From positions 1-52,774 of the forward strand of contig WGBX01000016.1 in NCBI GenBank assembly GCA_015494075.1: a stretch of 52,774 nt of DNA, read 5' to 3'. This DNA comes from Flavobacteriaceae bacterium (lineage in GTDB: Bacteria; Bacteroidota; Bacteroidia; Flavobacteriales; Flavobacteriaceae). Below the pieces are notes generated by a model. The model was not told the DNA's origin and made no database searches. It worked only from the letters and a program-made list of their open reading frames with translations. Positions 38,149 to 48,065 of the stretch are shown piece by piece (the first letter of the stretch is position 1; each line of letters starts with the position of its first letter). Both the position numbers and the translations under genes were made by a program.

Positions 38149-40182
38149 TTAAGCTTTTAATCCGGCTCTTTTTAAAAGTGCATCCACTTTTGGAGGACGT
38201 CCCCTAAAATCTTTATATAAATTCATAGGATGTTTGGTCCCACCGGATTGTAAAAGCTTCTTGAATTTTTGAGCAACTTCCCGATTAAAAATACCTTGTT
38301 CTTTAAATAGTTCGAAAGCATCTGCATCTAAAACTTCGGCCCATTTATAAGCATAATAACCAGCCGCATAACCTCCCGGAAATATATGGCTAAAAGCAAC
38401 GCTCATATTATTATCATGGTGAAAAGGTAAAAGTTGTGTTTTAGCCATTTGTTGCTGTTCATAATCAGATACATTCTGCACTTTATCGGGATTAAATAGA
38501 TAATGCCACCCCATATCCAAATACCCGAAACTAAGTTGTCTTGTGGTAGCATAACCTTCCATGAATTGCAATGATTTTTTTAAGCTTTTTAAATATTCAG
38601 ACGGCAAATTTTCATTTGTAATATAATGCTTTGCAAATAGCTCTAAGGCTTCGGGCTCATAAGCCCAGTTTTCCATAATTTGAGAAGGTAACTCCACAAA
38701 ATCCCAATATACATTAGTGCCAGACAGACCGGGATAAGTAGTTTGAGCCATCATACCATGTAGTGCGTGGCCAAATTCATGAAATAAGGTCGTTACTTCG
38801 TTAAAAGTTAACAAACTGGGCTTTGATGCACTTGGACGACTAAAATTAGTGACAATAGAAATGTGCGGGCGTGAATCTTTGCCGTCTTTTTGCCACTGGC
38901 CTTTATAAGCAGTCATCCATGCGCCTTGACGTTTGCCCGGACGAGGGAAAAAGTCGGCATAAAAAATTGCTTTAAATTGCCCTTGATCATCCCAAACTTC
39001 AAAAGAACGAACTTCGGGATGGTATGTATCTATTTGCTTATTTTCTTTGAATTGTAAACCGTATAATTTATTTGCAATTTTAAATACACCTTCCAAAACA
39101 GTTTCTAATGAAAAATATTCTTGAAGTTTCTCTTCATCTAAATTCAGCTCTTGCTTTTTCAAAATATTCATATAATAAGATATATCCCATTTTTCAAGCT
39201 TCTCAATACCGTCTTTTTCAGCTAAAACAGCTAACTTTTTAATATCTTCTTGCGCTTTGGGATATGCCGAATTATACAAACTATCTAAAAAAGATAAGAC
39301 GGCTTCGGGTGTTTGCGCCATACGCTCTTCTAAAACATATTGTGCATGAGTCTTATAGCCCAATAAGCGTGCACGTTTTAATCTTAACCGGGCTATCTGC
39401 AATACATTCTCTTCATTATTATAAGCATTTGTTTTAAACGCTCTCGACCCAAAAGCCAAAGACATTTGACGTCTTAATTGCCGGTTTTTAATATATTTCA
39501 TAAAAGGAATATAAGAAGGTGCATGTAAACTAAACAACCAGCCATCCTTATTGTTTTCTTGAGCTAATTGTCGTGCTGCTTCAATTACAGATTGAGGCAA
39601 ACCTTCTAAATCAGAAAATTCGGTTATATGTAATTTAAAGGTATTGGTTTCATGCAAAACATTTTTATTAAATACCAATTTTAAACTTGTTAATTGTTGG
39701 TCTATCTTTGTTAATTTAGCCTGATCTTCGTTACTTAGTAAAGCGCCATTACGCACAAAATCCTTATAGGTTTTATCTAAAAGCATTTGTTGTTCATCAT
39801 TTAAAATTTTTCTATCGGTTTGATGATAAACTTTTGAAATCCGCTCAAAGAGGGCTTTGTTTTGTCTGATTTCATTATAAAAATCATTTAACATAGGTAA
39901 TATTTCTTCTGTAGTATTTTGCCAAATGTCAGAAGTTTCAGCCGAATTGATATTCAACAAAATATTTTGTATTTGTTGCAAATACAAACCTGAAAATGCT
40001 AAGGCTTCAATGGTATTTTCAAAGGTTGGTGGTAGTGAATTACCGGTAATTTTATCTATTTCTTGCTTTGTCAGCAATATTTGTTTTTCAACAGCCGGTT
40101 TGAATTGACTAGGTTTTATTTCAGAAAAGGGTGTTGTCCCTAGATAAGTATTAAAATCTGCTAATAAAGGGTTTGATTTCAT
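38149..40182 (-). CDS. M3 family metallopeptidase (Dcp/oligopeptidase-like)
   Basis: HEFGHALHGMMAQTTYPGLSGTNVYWDFVELPSQIMENW; refined start MKSNPLL. Confidence 0.95.
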   Translation of the reverse strand: MKSNPLLADFNTYLGTTPFSEIKPSQFKPAVEKQILLTKQEIDKITGNSLPPTFENTIEALAFSGLYLQQIQNILLNINSAETSDIWQNTTEEILPMLNDFYNEIRQNKALFERISKVYHQTDRKILNDEQQMLLDKTYKDFVRNGALLSNEDQAKLTKIDQQLTSLKLVFNKNVLHETNTFKLHITEFSDLEGLPQSVIEAARQLAQENNKDGWLFSLHAPSYIPFMKYIKNRQLRRQMSLAFGSRAFKTNAYNNEENVLQIARLRLKRARLLGYKTHAQYVLEERMAQTPEAVLSFLDSLYNSAYPKAQEDIKKLAVLAEKDGIEKLEKWDISYYMNILKKQELNLDEEKLQEYFSLETVLEGVFKIANKLYGLQFKENKQIDTYHPEVRSFEVWDDQGQFKAIFYADFFPRPGKRQGAWMTAYKGQWQKDGKDSRPHISIVTNFSRPSASKPSLLTFNEVTTLFHEFGHALHGMMAQTTYPGLSGTNVYWDFVELPSQIMENWAYEPEALELFAKHYITNENLPSEYLKSLKKSLQFMEGYATTRQLSFGYLDMGWHYLFNPDKVQNVSDYEQQQMAKTQLLPFHHDNNMSVAFSHIFPGGYAAGYYAYKWAEVLDADAFELFKEQGIFNREVAQKFKKLLQSGGTKHPMNLYKDFRGRPPKVDALLKRAGLKA

Positions 40183-40195
40183 ATAAAAAGTGTTT

Positions 40196-40816
40196 TTATT
40201 CAAAAAAGATAGCTAATCCCAAAAGTATGAGAATAACACCAAAAATTTTTAATATATAAGGTTCGTATTTTTCATAATAGCTTACAATTTTTTTATGGGT
40301 AAAAATGACCGATACCAATGCAAACCATAAAAAAGTAACAACGATAAGCATTAAACTTATACCTAATAAAATATTCCAAGGTAAATTTGGAGGGATGAGC
40401 ATACTGAATAAACTCAAAAAAAATAAAGAAGCTTTGGGATTAAGAACATTAGTAACAAAACCTATTTTTAAAGCCTCCCAATTAGTAATGGAATTTGAAG
40501 CTACTGTATCTACTTGTTGTATTTGCACAGGTGAGGATTTTAAAGTTTTATAACCTATGTAAATAATATAAATAGCTCCTGCTATTTTAATTATTTGAAA
40601 TAAAGCCGTATTTTTTTGCAAAAGATAAGCAATACCTGCAACTGAATAAAAAATATGTATTGCGATACCTAAACTAATTCCCAAAGCCGTAAAAATTGCT
40701 ATTTTTCGGTTGTATTGTAGTGCATTGCGCAATACCATCACAAAATCAGGTCCGGGACTCATTACTGCCATCATATGAATACCAAAAATTAAAGCAAATA
40801 ATTGTAAATATGACAC
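40196..40816 (-). CDS. LysE family translocator
   Basis: SPGPDFVMVLRNALQYNRKIAIFTALGISLGI, NPKASLFFLSLF; start codon is GTG. Confidence 0.93.
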   Translation of the reverse strand: MSYLQLFALIFGIHMMAVMSPGPDFVMVLRNALQYNRKIAIFTALGISLGIAIHIFYSVAGIAYLLQKNTALFQIIKIAGAIYIIYIGYKTLKSSPVQIQQVDTVASNSITNWEALKIGFVTNVLNPKASLFFLSLFSMLIPPNLPWNILLGISLMLIVVTFLWFALVSVIFTHKKIVSYYEKYEPYILKIFGVILILLGLAIFFE

Positions 40817-40833
40817 AGGGGCGCTTTTTTTAA

Positions 40834-40849
40834 TATCTTTGCAAAGATA
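40834..40849. promoter_or_regulatory. Opposed overlapping -7 elements (16-bp palindrome) between lysE-like and ybbR-like genes
   Basis: TATCTTTGCAAAGATA; each strand reads TATCTTTG, matching TAnnTTTG. Confidence 0.6.
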
Positions 40850-40874
40850 CTGGTATTTTTTAGATAATTAGAAG

Positions 40875-41816
40875 ATGAACCAAGGCTTTAATACAATTTT
40901 AAACTTTTTTATGCGGAACAATAAATTAAGGACTTTTGTCTTTTTTTTCTTGGTTTCAAGTTTGTTATGGATAGCCTCTCAACTCACAAAAAACTATTAT
41001 TATACTTTTAAATTACCCATAGTTTATCAACATTTGCCTGATGCATATTATAAAGGATTTTTACCTAATGATACATTACTTGTCACCATTAAGACCAGTG
41101 GCTATCAAATCATAAAGAACAAAATTAGCAAACCTGAACTCAAAATTGATGTACAAAAACACCACTTACTCAAAAGTCATCAATGGCAACCTGTTAATTT
41201 TAAAAATAAAATTCAAAATTTACTAGGAAACAACAGTCAAATTATTAATTTGAATCCTAAAAAAATTCCATTTAAAATTCATCATGTCAGCAAAAAGCAT
41301 GTCCCTGTTTATCCGGATATAAATCTCAATTTTAAACCCGGTTTCAAAAACACAAAACCAGCAGAAATTTCACCCGATAGTATTTGGATTTATGGAAATA
41401 AAAACATTATAGATACTATAAAACAACTCAAAACAAGACATTATGACATAAAAAACCTCGATCGTGATTTGGATATGACTCTGGAACTCATAAAAATAGA
41501 CGGTTCAAAATATAATACCGATAAAATTAATTATCATATACCGGTCTCTGAAATAATCGAAGGAGAAACAGAGGTCAAACTTAAAGTAAAAGGCGCGCCA
41601 GAACATTTTACCATTTTGTTATTTCCTGAAAAAATTAAGTTAAAATATAAATATTTCAAAGACCATTCATCAGTGATTGAACCCAGGACTTTTACTGCCA
41701 TAGTGCAATATCAACCAAAACAAAAATATTGGCAGCCTATAATCACAACAAAACCCGACAAAGTTTTTGATTTACATATACTTCCTAATAAAATTAACTA
41801 CTTAATAAAACAGTAA
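40875..41816 (+). CDS. YbbR-like domain-containing protein
   Basis: N-terminal TM segment KLRTFVFFFLVSSLLWIASQLTKNY, followed by YbbR-like beta regions; immediately upstream of coaE. Confidence 0.7.
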   Translation: MNQGFNTILNFFMRNNKLRTFVFFFLVSSLLWIASQLTKNYYYTFKLPIVYQHLPDAYYKGFLPNDTLLVTIKTSGYQIIKNKISKPELKIDVQKHHLLKSHQWQPVNFKNKIQNLLGNNSQIINLNPKKIPFKIHHVSKKHVPVYPDINLNFKPGFKNTKPAEISPDSIWIYGNKNIIDTIKQLKTRHYDIKNLDRDLDMTLELIKIDGSKYNTDKINYHIPVSEIIEGETEVKLKVKGAPEHFTILLFPEKIKLKYKYFKDHSSVIEPRTFTAIVQYQPKQKYWQPIITTKPDKVFDLHILPNKINYLIKQ

Positions 41817-41819
41817 AAC

Positions 41820-42413
41820 ATGTATAAAATAGGGCTTACCGGCGGTATTGGCAGTGGCAAATCAACAGTTGCTAAATTGTTTGAACAACTAAATATTCCT
41901 GTATATTATGCCGATGACAGTGCAAAAAAATTAATGCATACGCCCCCCTTAAAGAAAGCTATTAGTAAACTATTAGGGCCACAAGCATATAAAGATAACC
42001 GACTAAATGTCAGTTATATAAGCGGTATAGTTTTTGATAACAAAAAAATATTGAAAGCTCTGGAAGACATTGTACATCCGGCAGTGCGAAAAGATTTTAT
42101 CAACTGGACCAGCCGACAAAACAGCCCGTATATTGTTGTTGAAAACGCTATTTTGCATAAAACAGGAATGGACCAAATGGTTGATAAGATTATAACAGTA
42201 ACGGCAGAAGACAAATTAAGAATTGAACGCCTAAAAAAACGTGATGGAAAAAATGAAGAAGAGTTAAAAAAAGTGATGCAAGCACAAAACAAACCTGAAT
42301 TTTTATTAAAAAACTCAGATTTTATCATTGAAAATAATGGTAATTTAAATAAATTGCGTCAAAAAGTAGAAGAAATTGATTTTGAAGTTAAAAAAATGTT
42401 AATTAAAAGTTAA
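41820..42413 (+). CDS. coaE: Dephospho-CoA kinase
   Basis: IGLTGGIGSGKSTVAKLFEQLNIPVYYADDSAKKLM; HPAVRKDF. Confidence 0.96.
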   Translation: MYKIGLTGGIGSGKSTVAKLFEQLNIPVYYADDSAKKLMHTPPLKKAISKLLGPQAYKDNRLNVSYISGIVFDNKKILKALEDIVHPAVRKDFINWTSRQNSPYIVVENAILHKTGMDQMVDKIITVTAEDKLRIERLKKRDGKNEEELKKVMQAQNKPEFLLKNSDFIIENNGNLNKLRQKVEEIDFEVKKMLIKS

Positions 42414-42464
42414 TTAAAGTGGAAAAATATCGTTTTTTTATTTAATTTAACATAATTTTGCTTA

Positions 42465-44033
42465 ATGAAAAGGAAGAGCATTATACTTTTGGTGGTTTTT
42501 ATGACCATTTCAGTCATAGGAATCAGAATGATGCAAGTACATTTGCGTGAAAATGATATAAAATTGCGAAATCAGCGATTTTATTATTTGATGAAACAAA
42601 TACTTTATGCAGTAACATCCAAGGCGCAAAATTATGAATATGACAAATATTACCAAAAGTTTAAAGATGCTAATGTTAAAGAGAGTGAAAATAACGCTTA
42701 TGAGTTTGTCTATAAAAAGGAAAACAAAAACAGTAGGGAGGTTTTTGCATATAAGCATTTAGTTTTAGAAAAAGGGATTAATTTAAAGTTCCCGATTTCA
42801 GAGCAGCAATTTGACTCGGTATTTGGAAAGCTGAGTATGTCAAAAACCAAAACGAGTTTTTATAGAAATAGCCATATTAGACAAGCTAATGAGTTTAACG
42901 GTGCTGATATTGACAAAATTGATAATAGATACCTTCAATCGACTTTTCAAGATATCTCAGTAATTGAGCCTATCTACAAAAGAGTTTCGATTGATAGTCT
43001 AAACAATTGGATTAAAGACGAATTATCTCGTAGAGGGATTAAATATAAATACGAATTCGGTATACTGAACGACGGTATTTTAACAAAGGTGCACTCTAAG
43101 CATTTTAAGCCTGACAGTAAAGAATTTAAGTATTATAAGTTTAGGATTTTTCCTGATAAATCAGGATTGACAAAATTTGAATTAGTTCTTGCATTTAATA
43201 AAAATGAGCTCTTTAAGCATGAAAATATGCGGGTTCAGTTTTTGTCTGATTTATTAATGATGGTAATTTTAATTGTTTATATTTTAACCATTTATTTTAT
43301 CATCCGACAAAAAAAGATATCTCAGATGAAAACAGATTTCATCAACAATATGACGCATGAATTTAAGACACCGATTGCCACGATAAACTTAATTGTTGAT
43401 GCCATGAAATCCCCGCGGGTTATTAAAGATGAAAATCAATTAAAAACCTATTTAAACATGCTTAAGCAGGAAAATAAGCGTATGCTCAATCAAGTTGAAA
43501 GCGTTTTAAGCTTGTCGGTATTAGACCGTATTGACTTAAAAACTGATAAACATCCGGTAGATATACATGAGATTTTGGACGTAGCCATACAACATGTCAG
43601 CCTGTTAGTCAAAGATAAAAACGGTCGTTTATCAACCGCGTTTGAAGCAGACCAAACAAATGTTTTAGGAGATGAAACCTTACTGACAAATGTCTTTGTT
43701 AACATTTTAGACAATGCTGTAAAGTACTCAAAAGAACAACCTGATATTAAAGTCAGAACATATAATGATAATAAAGGTTACTTAATAGTTGAAATCAGTG
43801 ATAAAGGTATAGGAATGAGTAAGTCGGTTCAAAAAAAGATTTTTAATAAATTTTATCGGGAGACAACCGGCAACATTCATAATGTTAAAGGTCATGGCTT
43901 AGGGCTTACATATGTACAAAAAGTTATTCACTCTCTCCGTGGAAAAATTAGTGTTAAAAGCACTAAAGGAGAAGGTAGTACTTTTATTATAAAATTGCCA
44001 TTGGCATACACAAACAATAAAATAGAATATTAA
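42465..44033 (+). CDS. Sensor histidine kinase
   Basis: MTHEFKTPIATINLI H-box, NVFVNILDNAVKYS N-box, DKGIGM, GHGLGLTYVQ; two TM segments. Confidence 0.95.
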   Translation: MKRKSIILLVVFMTISVIGIRMMQVHLRENDIKLRNQRFYYLMKQILYAVTSKAQNYEYDKYYQKFKDANVKESENNAYEFVYKKENKNSREVFAYKHLVLEKGINLKFPISEQQFDSVFGKLSMSKTKTSFYRNSHIRQANEFNGADIDKIDNRYLQSTFQDISVIEPIYKRVSIDSLNNWIKDELSRRGIKYKYEFGILNDGILTKVHSKHFKPDSKEFKYYKFRIFPDKSGLTKFELVLAFNKNELFKHENMRVQFLSDLLMMVILIVYILTIYFIIRQKKISQMKTDFINNMTHEFKTPIATINLIVDAMKSPRVIKDENQLKTYLNMLKQENKRMLNQVESVLSLSVLDRIDLKTDKHPVDIHEILDVAIQHVSLLVKDKNGRLSTAFEADQTNVLGDETLLTNVFVNILDNAVKYSKEQPDIKVRTYNDNKGYLIVEISDKGIGMSKSVQKKIFNKFYRETTGNIHNVKGHGLGLTYVQKVIHSLRGKISVKSTKGEGSTFIIKLPLAYTNNKIEY

Positions 44034-44052
44034 CACAAACAAAAATAGCGAT

Positions 44053-44778
44053 ATGACACAAACAAAAAAGAAAATTCTACTTGTAGAAGATGATATTAAT
44101 TTCGGCATCATTCTCAGAGATTATTTGAGATTGAACGATTTTGATGTGACTTTGGCCCGTAATGGTATGGAAGGCTTCGAAAAGTTTAAAAAAGATTATT
44201 ATGATCTTATTATTTTAGACGTAATGATGCCTTACAAAGACGGCTTTACACTAGCCAAAGAAATTAGAGCCCGCAACCAACAGGTACCACTTGTCTTTTT
44301 GACGGCAAAAACCCTAAAAGAAGATATGGTAAAAGGTTACCAAATTGGAGCAGATGATTATGTAAACAAACCCTTTGATTCCGAAGTTTTATTATACAAA
44401 ATAAAAGCCTTATTAAATCGTAGAGCTGCGCCTGTTAAAGAAGAAAAACCAGAAGCTATACAATTTAAAATCGGAGACTTTAAATTTGACTCTAAATTAC
44501 GCCAATTATTTTATCAGAACGAAAAACCGGTAAAATTGTCCCCCAAAGAAAATAAATTGCTAAAAATGTTGGCAATTCATAAAAATGATTTAATGCCAAG
44601 AGAAAAAGCATTAACAAAAATTTGGCAAGATGATAATTATTTCACCTCTCGAAGCATGGATGTATATATTGCAAAATTAAGAAAATTGTTGCAACGAGAT
44701 CCACAAGTTAAAATTGTGAATATTCATGGTGCCGGTTTTAGATTGGTCGACGAATCTGAAATTAAAGAAAATGCTTAA
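44053..44778 (+). CDS. Response regulator, OmpR-type winged helix
   Basis: LLVEDDINFG, LIILDVMMPYKDG, LTAKT, SRSMDVYIAKLRKLL...IHGAGFRL. Confidence 0.96.
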   Translation: MTQTKKKILLVEDDINFGIILRDYLRLNDFDVTLARNGMEGFEKFKKDYYDLIILDVMMPYKDGFTLAKEIRARNQQVPLVFLTAKTLKEDMVKGYQIGADDYVNKPFDSEVLLYKIKALLNRRAAPVKEEKPEAIQFKIGDFKFDSKLRQLFYQNEKPVKLSPKENKLLKMLAIHKNDLMPREKALTKIWQDDNYFTSRSMDVYIAKLRKLLQRDPQVKIVNIHGAGFRLVDESEIKENA

Positions 44779-44811
44779 TTAAAAATATTTTAGGTTAACA
44801 CAACAAACAAC

Positions 44812-44846
44812 AAAAAGGGAAAGATTCAAATGAACTTTCCCTTTTT
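44812..44846. terminator. Terminator between convergent genes
   Basis: AAAAAGGGAAAG-attcaaatgaa-CTTTCCCTTTTT. Confidence 0.87.
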
Positions 44847-44876
44847 ATTTGAAATAAATTTATCCAATTTTATTAT

Positions 44877-45956
44877 TTATAGATTATTTAAAAAATCGGC
44901 TGTATTAACCCCGTCGGCATAATCCCATAATTGCGGGTGCTGTGTTTGACCAAAATCAATATGATCTGATATCACACCTTTTTTACTTACTACTGTTTGG
45001 ATTTTATCTTTATCATGCGCAATAATTTTTTTTACGGCACTTATGTCATTATAAGTCTCATAAAATAATGTTCCGATGGGCGAAGCATAACCGACATCTT
45101 TCTTTAGCAAAACCAAACCGTTGTCTAACAAACTATCTCTAACAGCTTTGTCTACCGACATTAAATAAACCGCTTTATTATAATCATAATTGTTAGCATA
45201 TTTAGGATAGTTAATTAAATCCTTATATTTTAATAAAGCGCTAAACAAAAGATCAAAATTATAATTATCAGGCACAAAAATTTTAGATACATTACGACAG
45301 CCCAATCCAAAATAACGCATTATATCATCAGCTAAAGCATCCAATTCTTTGGCTGACTCTTCTCCGGTTAGAACGGCAACAGAATTACGATTTTTTCTAA
45401 TAATATGCGGATATTTGCCAAAATAATAATCAAAATACCTGGCAGTATTATTACTTCCGGTTGCAATTACGGCATCCATATCGTTTAGAGTCTCATCTAC
45501 AAAAGTAATATATTGTTTATAAGCCGCATTTTCAGCAATTAAATACTTGGCCAATAAAGGCAACAAAAGTTTATCATTAGAAGAGAGCTTTGCTTTAACC
45601 CTGTGTCCGCTTGCCAATACAGTCAAAAAATCATGAAAGCCGACCAAAGGAATATTTCCTGCCATCACTACGCCAACTGTTTTAGGCTGTGTTTGTGCTT
45701 TGAAATGTTCCGTGTCAAACCAATGGTCTATTTTATCAGACTGCAAAGCGTCAGCCCAAGATTCTATGGCAAACAAAACATTGTCACGCGTAAACCAGCC
45801 ATTATTTTCATGGGCTCTATCAATCAACATTTTAAGAGCCTCAAAGTAAGGATCGTTGTTTTGAACATCAGGATTTTTATTGATTCCGGAGCGTTTAAAT
45901 TGTGATAAAAATTTACCTAAACTTTTCAAAGATTTTTTTCGTTCTTTTATTGTCAT
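44877..45956 (-). CDS. Acyl-CoA reductase, LuxC-like
   Basis: VGVVMAGNIPLVGFHDFLTVLASGHRVKAKLSSND, RYFGLGCRNVSKIFVP. Confidence 0.88.
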   Translation of the reverse strand: MTIKERKKSLKSLGKFLSQFKRSGINKNPDVQNNDPYFEALKMLIDRAHENNGWFTRDNVLFAIESWADALQSDKIDHWFDTEHFKAQTQPKTVGVVMAGNIPLVGFHDFLTVLASGHRVKAKLSSNDKLLLPLLAKYLIAENAAYKQYITFVDETLNDMDAVIATGSNNTARYFDYYFGKYPHIIRKNRNSVAVLTGEESAKELDALADDIMRYFGLGCRNVSKIFVPDNYNFDLLFSALLKYKDLINYPKYANNYDYNKAVYLMSVDKAVRDSLLDNGLVLLKKDVGYASPIGTLFYETYNDISAVKKIIAHDKDKIQTVVSKKGVISDHIDFGQTQHPQLWDYADGVNTADFLNNL

Positions 45957-45979
45957 ATTGAAAAATGGTCTTATATTTG
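45950..45979 (+). promoter_or_regulatory. Consensus Bacteroidota promoter for the ferredoxin gene
   Basis: TTG-n19-TATATTTG, -7 box 40 nt before the ATG; -33 box overlaps the divergent luxC-like start codon region. Confidence 0.7.
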
Positions 45980-46019
45980 TCTACAAAATTAAACTTTTAA
46001 AACATAAAAACTAAGAACT

Positions 46020-46337
46020 ATGGCACTATTTATTAACGAAGATTGCATCAATTGTGGCGCCTGCTTGCCAGAATGTCCTAACACGGCTATTTATGAGCCC
46101 GGTGAAGAATGGAACATGGCTGACGGTACTTGCTTAGACGATGATACCGCACAAGATCCAATTTCTGATGAATTTTATTATATTGTTCCTGACAAATGTA
46201 CGGAATGTATAGGTTTCTTTGACGAGCCTCAATGTGTGGCTGTTTGTCCGGTTGATGCTATTGACAAAAGCCCTGACTATCCGGAAACACCAGAGCAATT
46301 AACAGAAAAATACAAAAAATTACACTGTGTGGACTAA
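46020..46337 (+). CDS. 4Fe-4S dicluster ferredoxin
   Basis: [12 protein letters not shown] and [18 protein letters not shown]. Confidence 0.95.
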   Translation: MALFINEDCINCGACLPECPNTAIYEPGEEWNMADGTCLDDDTAQDPISDEFYYIVPDKCTECIGFFDEPQCVAVCPVDAIDKSPDYPETPEQLTEKYKKLHCVD

Positions 46338-46359
46338 TCCATAAACAATTGTCCAAATA

Positions 46360-46389
46360 AAAAAGCAATGCTTATAAGCGTTGCTTTTT
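46360..46389 (+). terminator. Terminator downstream of the ferredoxin gene
   Basis: AAAAAGCAATGC-TTATAA-GCGTTGCTTTTT (one G-U pair). Confidence 0.82.
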
Positions 46390-46620
46390 ATTTATACGAA
46401 AAAGTAATATAGCCAATATTTAATATGCGACTGACATACAAGCATGGTTTGTATGTGAAGATTATTAAAATTAAATGGAAAAATTCCCTTAGTCGTTTTT
46501 TTAAATTTTAAAACAAAATATTTTTTATATAGACAATATATAATTTAAACAGTCCGATGCAAGACAAGGATTAGATAAATTGCTAAATGATCAATTATAC
46601 CTAAATACCAGATTTGAAAA

Positions 46621-47700
46621 CTACAATTTAAAAATTTTGAAACTCTGGTGAATTTTTTTTACCAACGCTTCAGTTCGATCTGCATGGGTGTCCGAAATGA
46701 AAATTTGGCCAAAATCCTTATTGTTAACCATTTTTATAATTTGTTCTACTCTGCTTTCATCCAGTTTATCAAAAATATCATCAAAAAGTAAAATTGGAAT
46801 TTGTTGTGATTTGCGTTTTAAAAATTCAAATTCAGCCAATTTAAGAGCTATTAGAAATGACTTTTGTTGACCTTGACTTCCAAATTTTTTGATGGGTTTA
46901 TCTTTAATTTCAAAAAGAAAATCGTCACGGTGAATACCTTTTGTCGTATGTTGTAAAAGTCGATCTTTTTGAATATTATCAAACAAAAGCTTTTGTAATG
47001 GCCGACCTGTTAAATCTGAATAGTAAGAAATACCCACAGTTTCTTTACCCTGCGACAATATTGCATATTTTTCTTTTAAATATCTTGAAAAATCGACCAT
47101 AAAGGCTTTTCTCTTTTTAAAAATATGAGAACCATAATCTTCTAATTGAGAATCATAAATAGCTAAAGTATCAGCGTCAAAAGTGTTATTAGATGCAAAA
47201 TACTTTAATAATCGGTTGCGTTGTGCCAATACTTTTTGATAATGTATCAAACCGGACAAATATTGACTATCAGCTTGTGAAATAATCCGATCAATAAACT
47301 TCCGGCGTGTATCACTACTTTCGGAAATTAAATCACGGTCATAAGGTGAAATCATCACAAGAGGTATAAGTCCTACATGATCAGATAACCTGTCATAAGT
47401 TTTATTATTACGCTTAATAGTTTTTTTTTTGTCAATTTGATAACTGATATGAATTACCTCAATTTTGCCTTCAAAGTCGAACTTCCCCTTAACACTAAAT
47501 GCCGGTGCTTCAAATTTTATCAACTGACGGATATTATGATTAAAATAAGATTTGCCTAAGGCCAAAAAATAAATAGCATCGAGTACATTCGTTTTGCCAA
47601 CACCATTATGACCTACTAAGCAGTTAATTTTAGCATCAAAATCAAAGAATTTATCTCCAAAATTTTTAAAATTATATAAGCTGAGTTCTTTTAAATGCAT
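46621..47700 (-). CDS. recF: DNA replication/repair protein RecF
   Basis: [78 protein letters not shown]; refined start [11 protein letters not shown]. Confidence 0.95.
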   Translation of the reverse strand: MHLKELSLYNFKNFGDKFFDFDAKINCLVGHNGVGKTNVLDAIYFLALGKSYFNHNIRQLIKFEAPAFSVKGKFDFEGKIEVIHISYQIDKKKTIKRNNKTYDRLSDHVGLIPLVMISPYDRDLISESSDTRRKFIDRIISQADSQYLSGLIHYQKVLAQRNRLLKYFASNNTFDADTLAIYDSQLEDYGSHIFKKRKAFMVDFSRYLKEKYAILSQGKETVGISYYSDLTGRPLQKLLFDNIQKDRLLQHTTKGIHRDDFLFEIKDKPIKKFGSQGQQKSFLIALKLAEFEFLKRKSQQIPILLFDDIFDKLDESRVEQIIKMVNNKDFGQIFISDTHADRTEALVKKIHQSFKIFKL

Positions 47701-47765
47701 GGTGAAAATAATAAGTTTAAAGTTAAACAAAGCAAAAAAATTATGCAAGTTTTAGAGATATAAGT

Positions 47766-47773
47766 TATCTTTG
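47766..47773 (+). promoter_or_regulatory. Candidate -7 element TATCTTTG for DUF4834 gene
   Basis: TAnnTTTG match 19 nt before the ATG; no clear -33 TTG. Confidence 0.4.
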
Positions 47774-47792
47774 TTTAATAAAATTTAATACT

Positions 47793-48062
47793 ATGATCAT
47801 GGGACTTTTAAAAACAATTATATATATCTTGGTTTTTTACTACATTTTTAAAATCATTATGCGTTTGGCGGCACCTTTTATGGCTAAAAAAATGATGGAA
47901 AAAGCTTCAAAAAATTTTGAAAACCAATTTAATAATCCGTATTACAAAGAACGACCGAAAACCAAAGAAGGCGAAACTTATATAGAAAAAAAACCTGAAG
48001 AAAAAAACGTCTCTACGCGAAACAATGAAGGAGAATTTATTGACTATGAAGAAATAGATTAA
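47793..48062 (+). CDS. DUF4834 family small membrane protein
   Basis: N-terminal TM helix, KKPEEKNVSTRNNEGEFIDYEEID C-terminus as remembered for this family. Confidence 0.7.
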   Translation: MIMGLLKTIIYILVFYYIFKIIMRLAAPFMAKKMMEKASKNFENQFNNPYYKERPKTKEGETYIEKKPEEKNVSTRNNEGEFIDYEEID

Positions 48063-48065
48063 GAC

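Noticed and set aside
45603-45905. 100-aa plus-strand ORF inside the luxC-like gene
   Set aside because: Antisense shadow ORF; no start context or family signal.
44877-45956. Possible bioluminescence (lux) locus
   Set aside because: Only LuxC-like reductase is present; lone LuxC homologs are common in Bacteroidota.
46434-46456. Hairpin ACATACAA-gcatggt-TTGTATGT as an sRNA or terminator
   Set aside because: Short stem, no T tract and no promoter recognised; not enough to call a feature.
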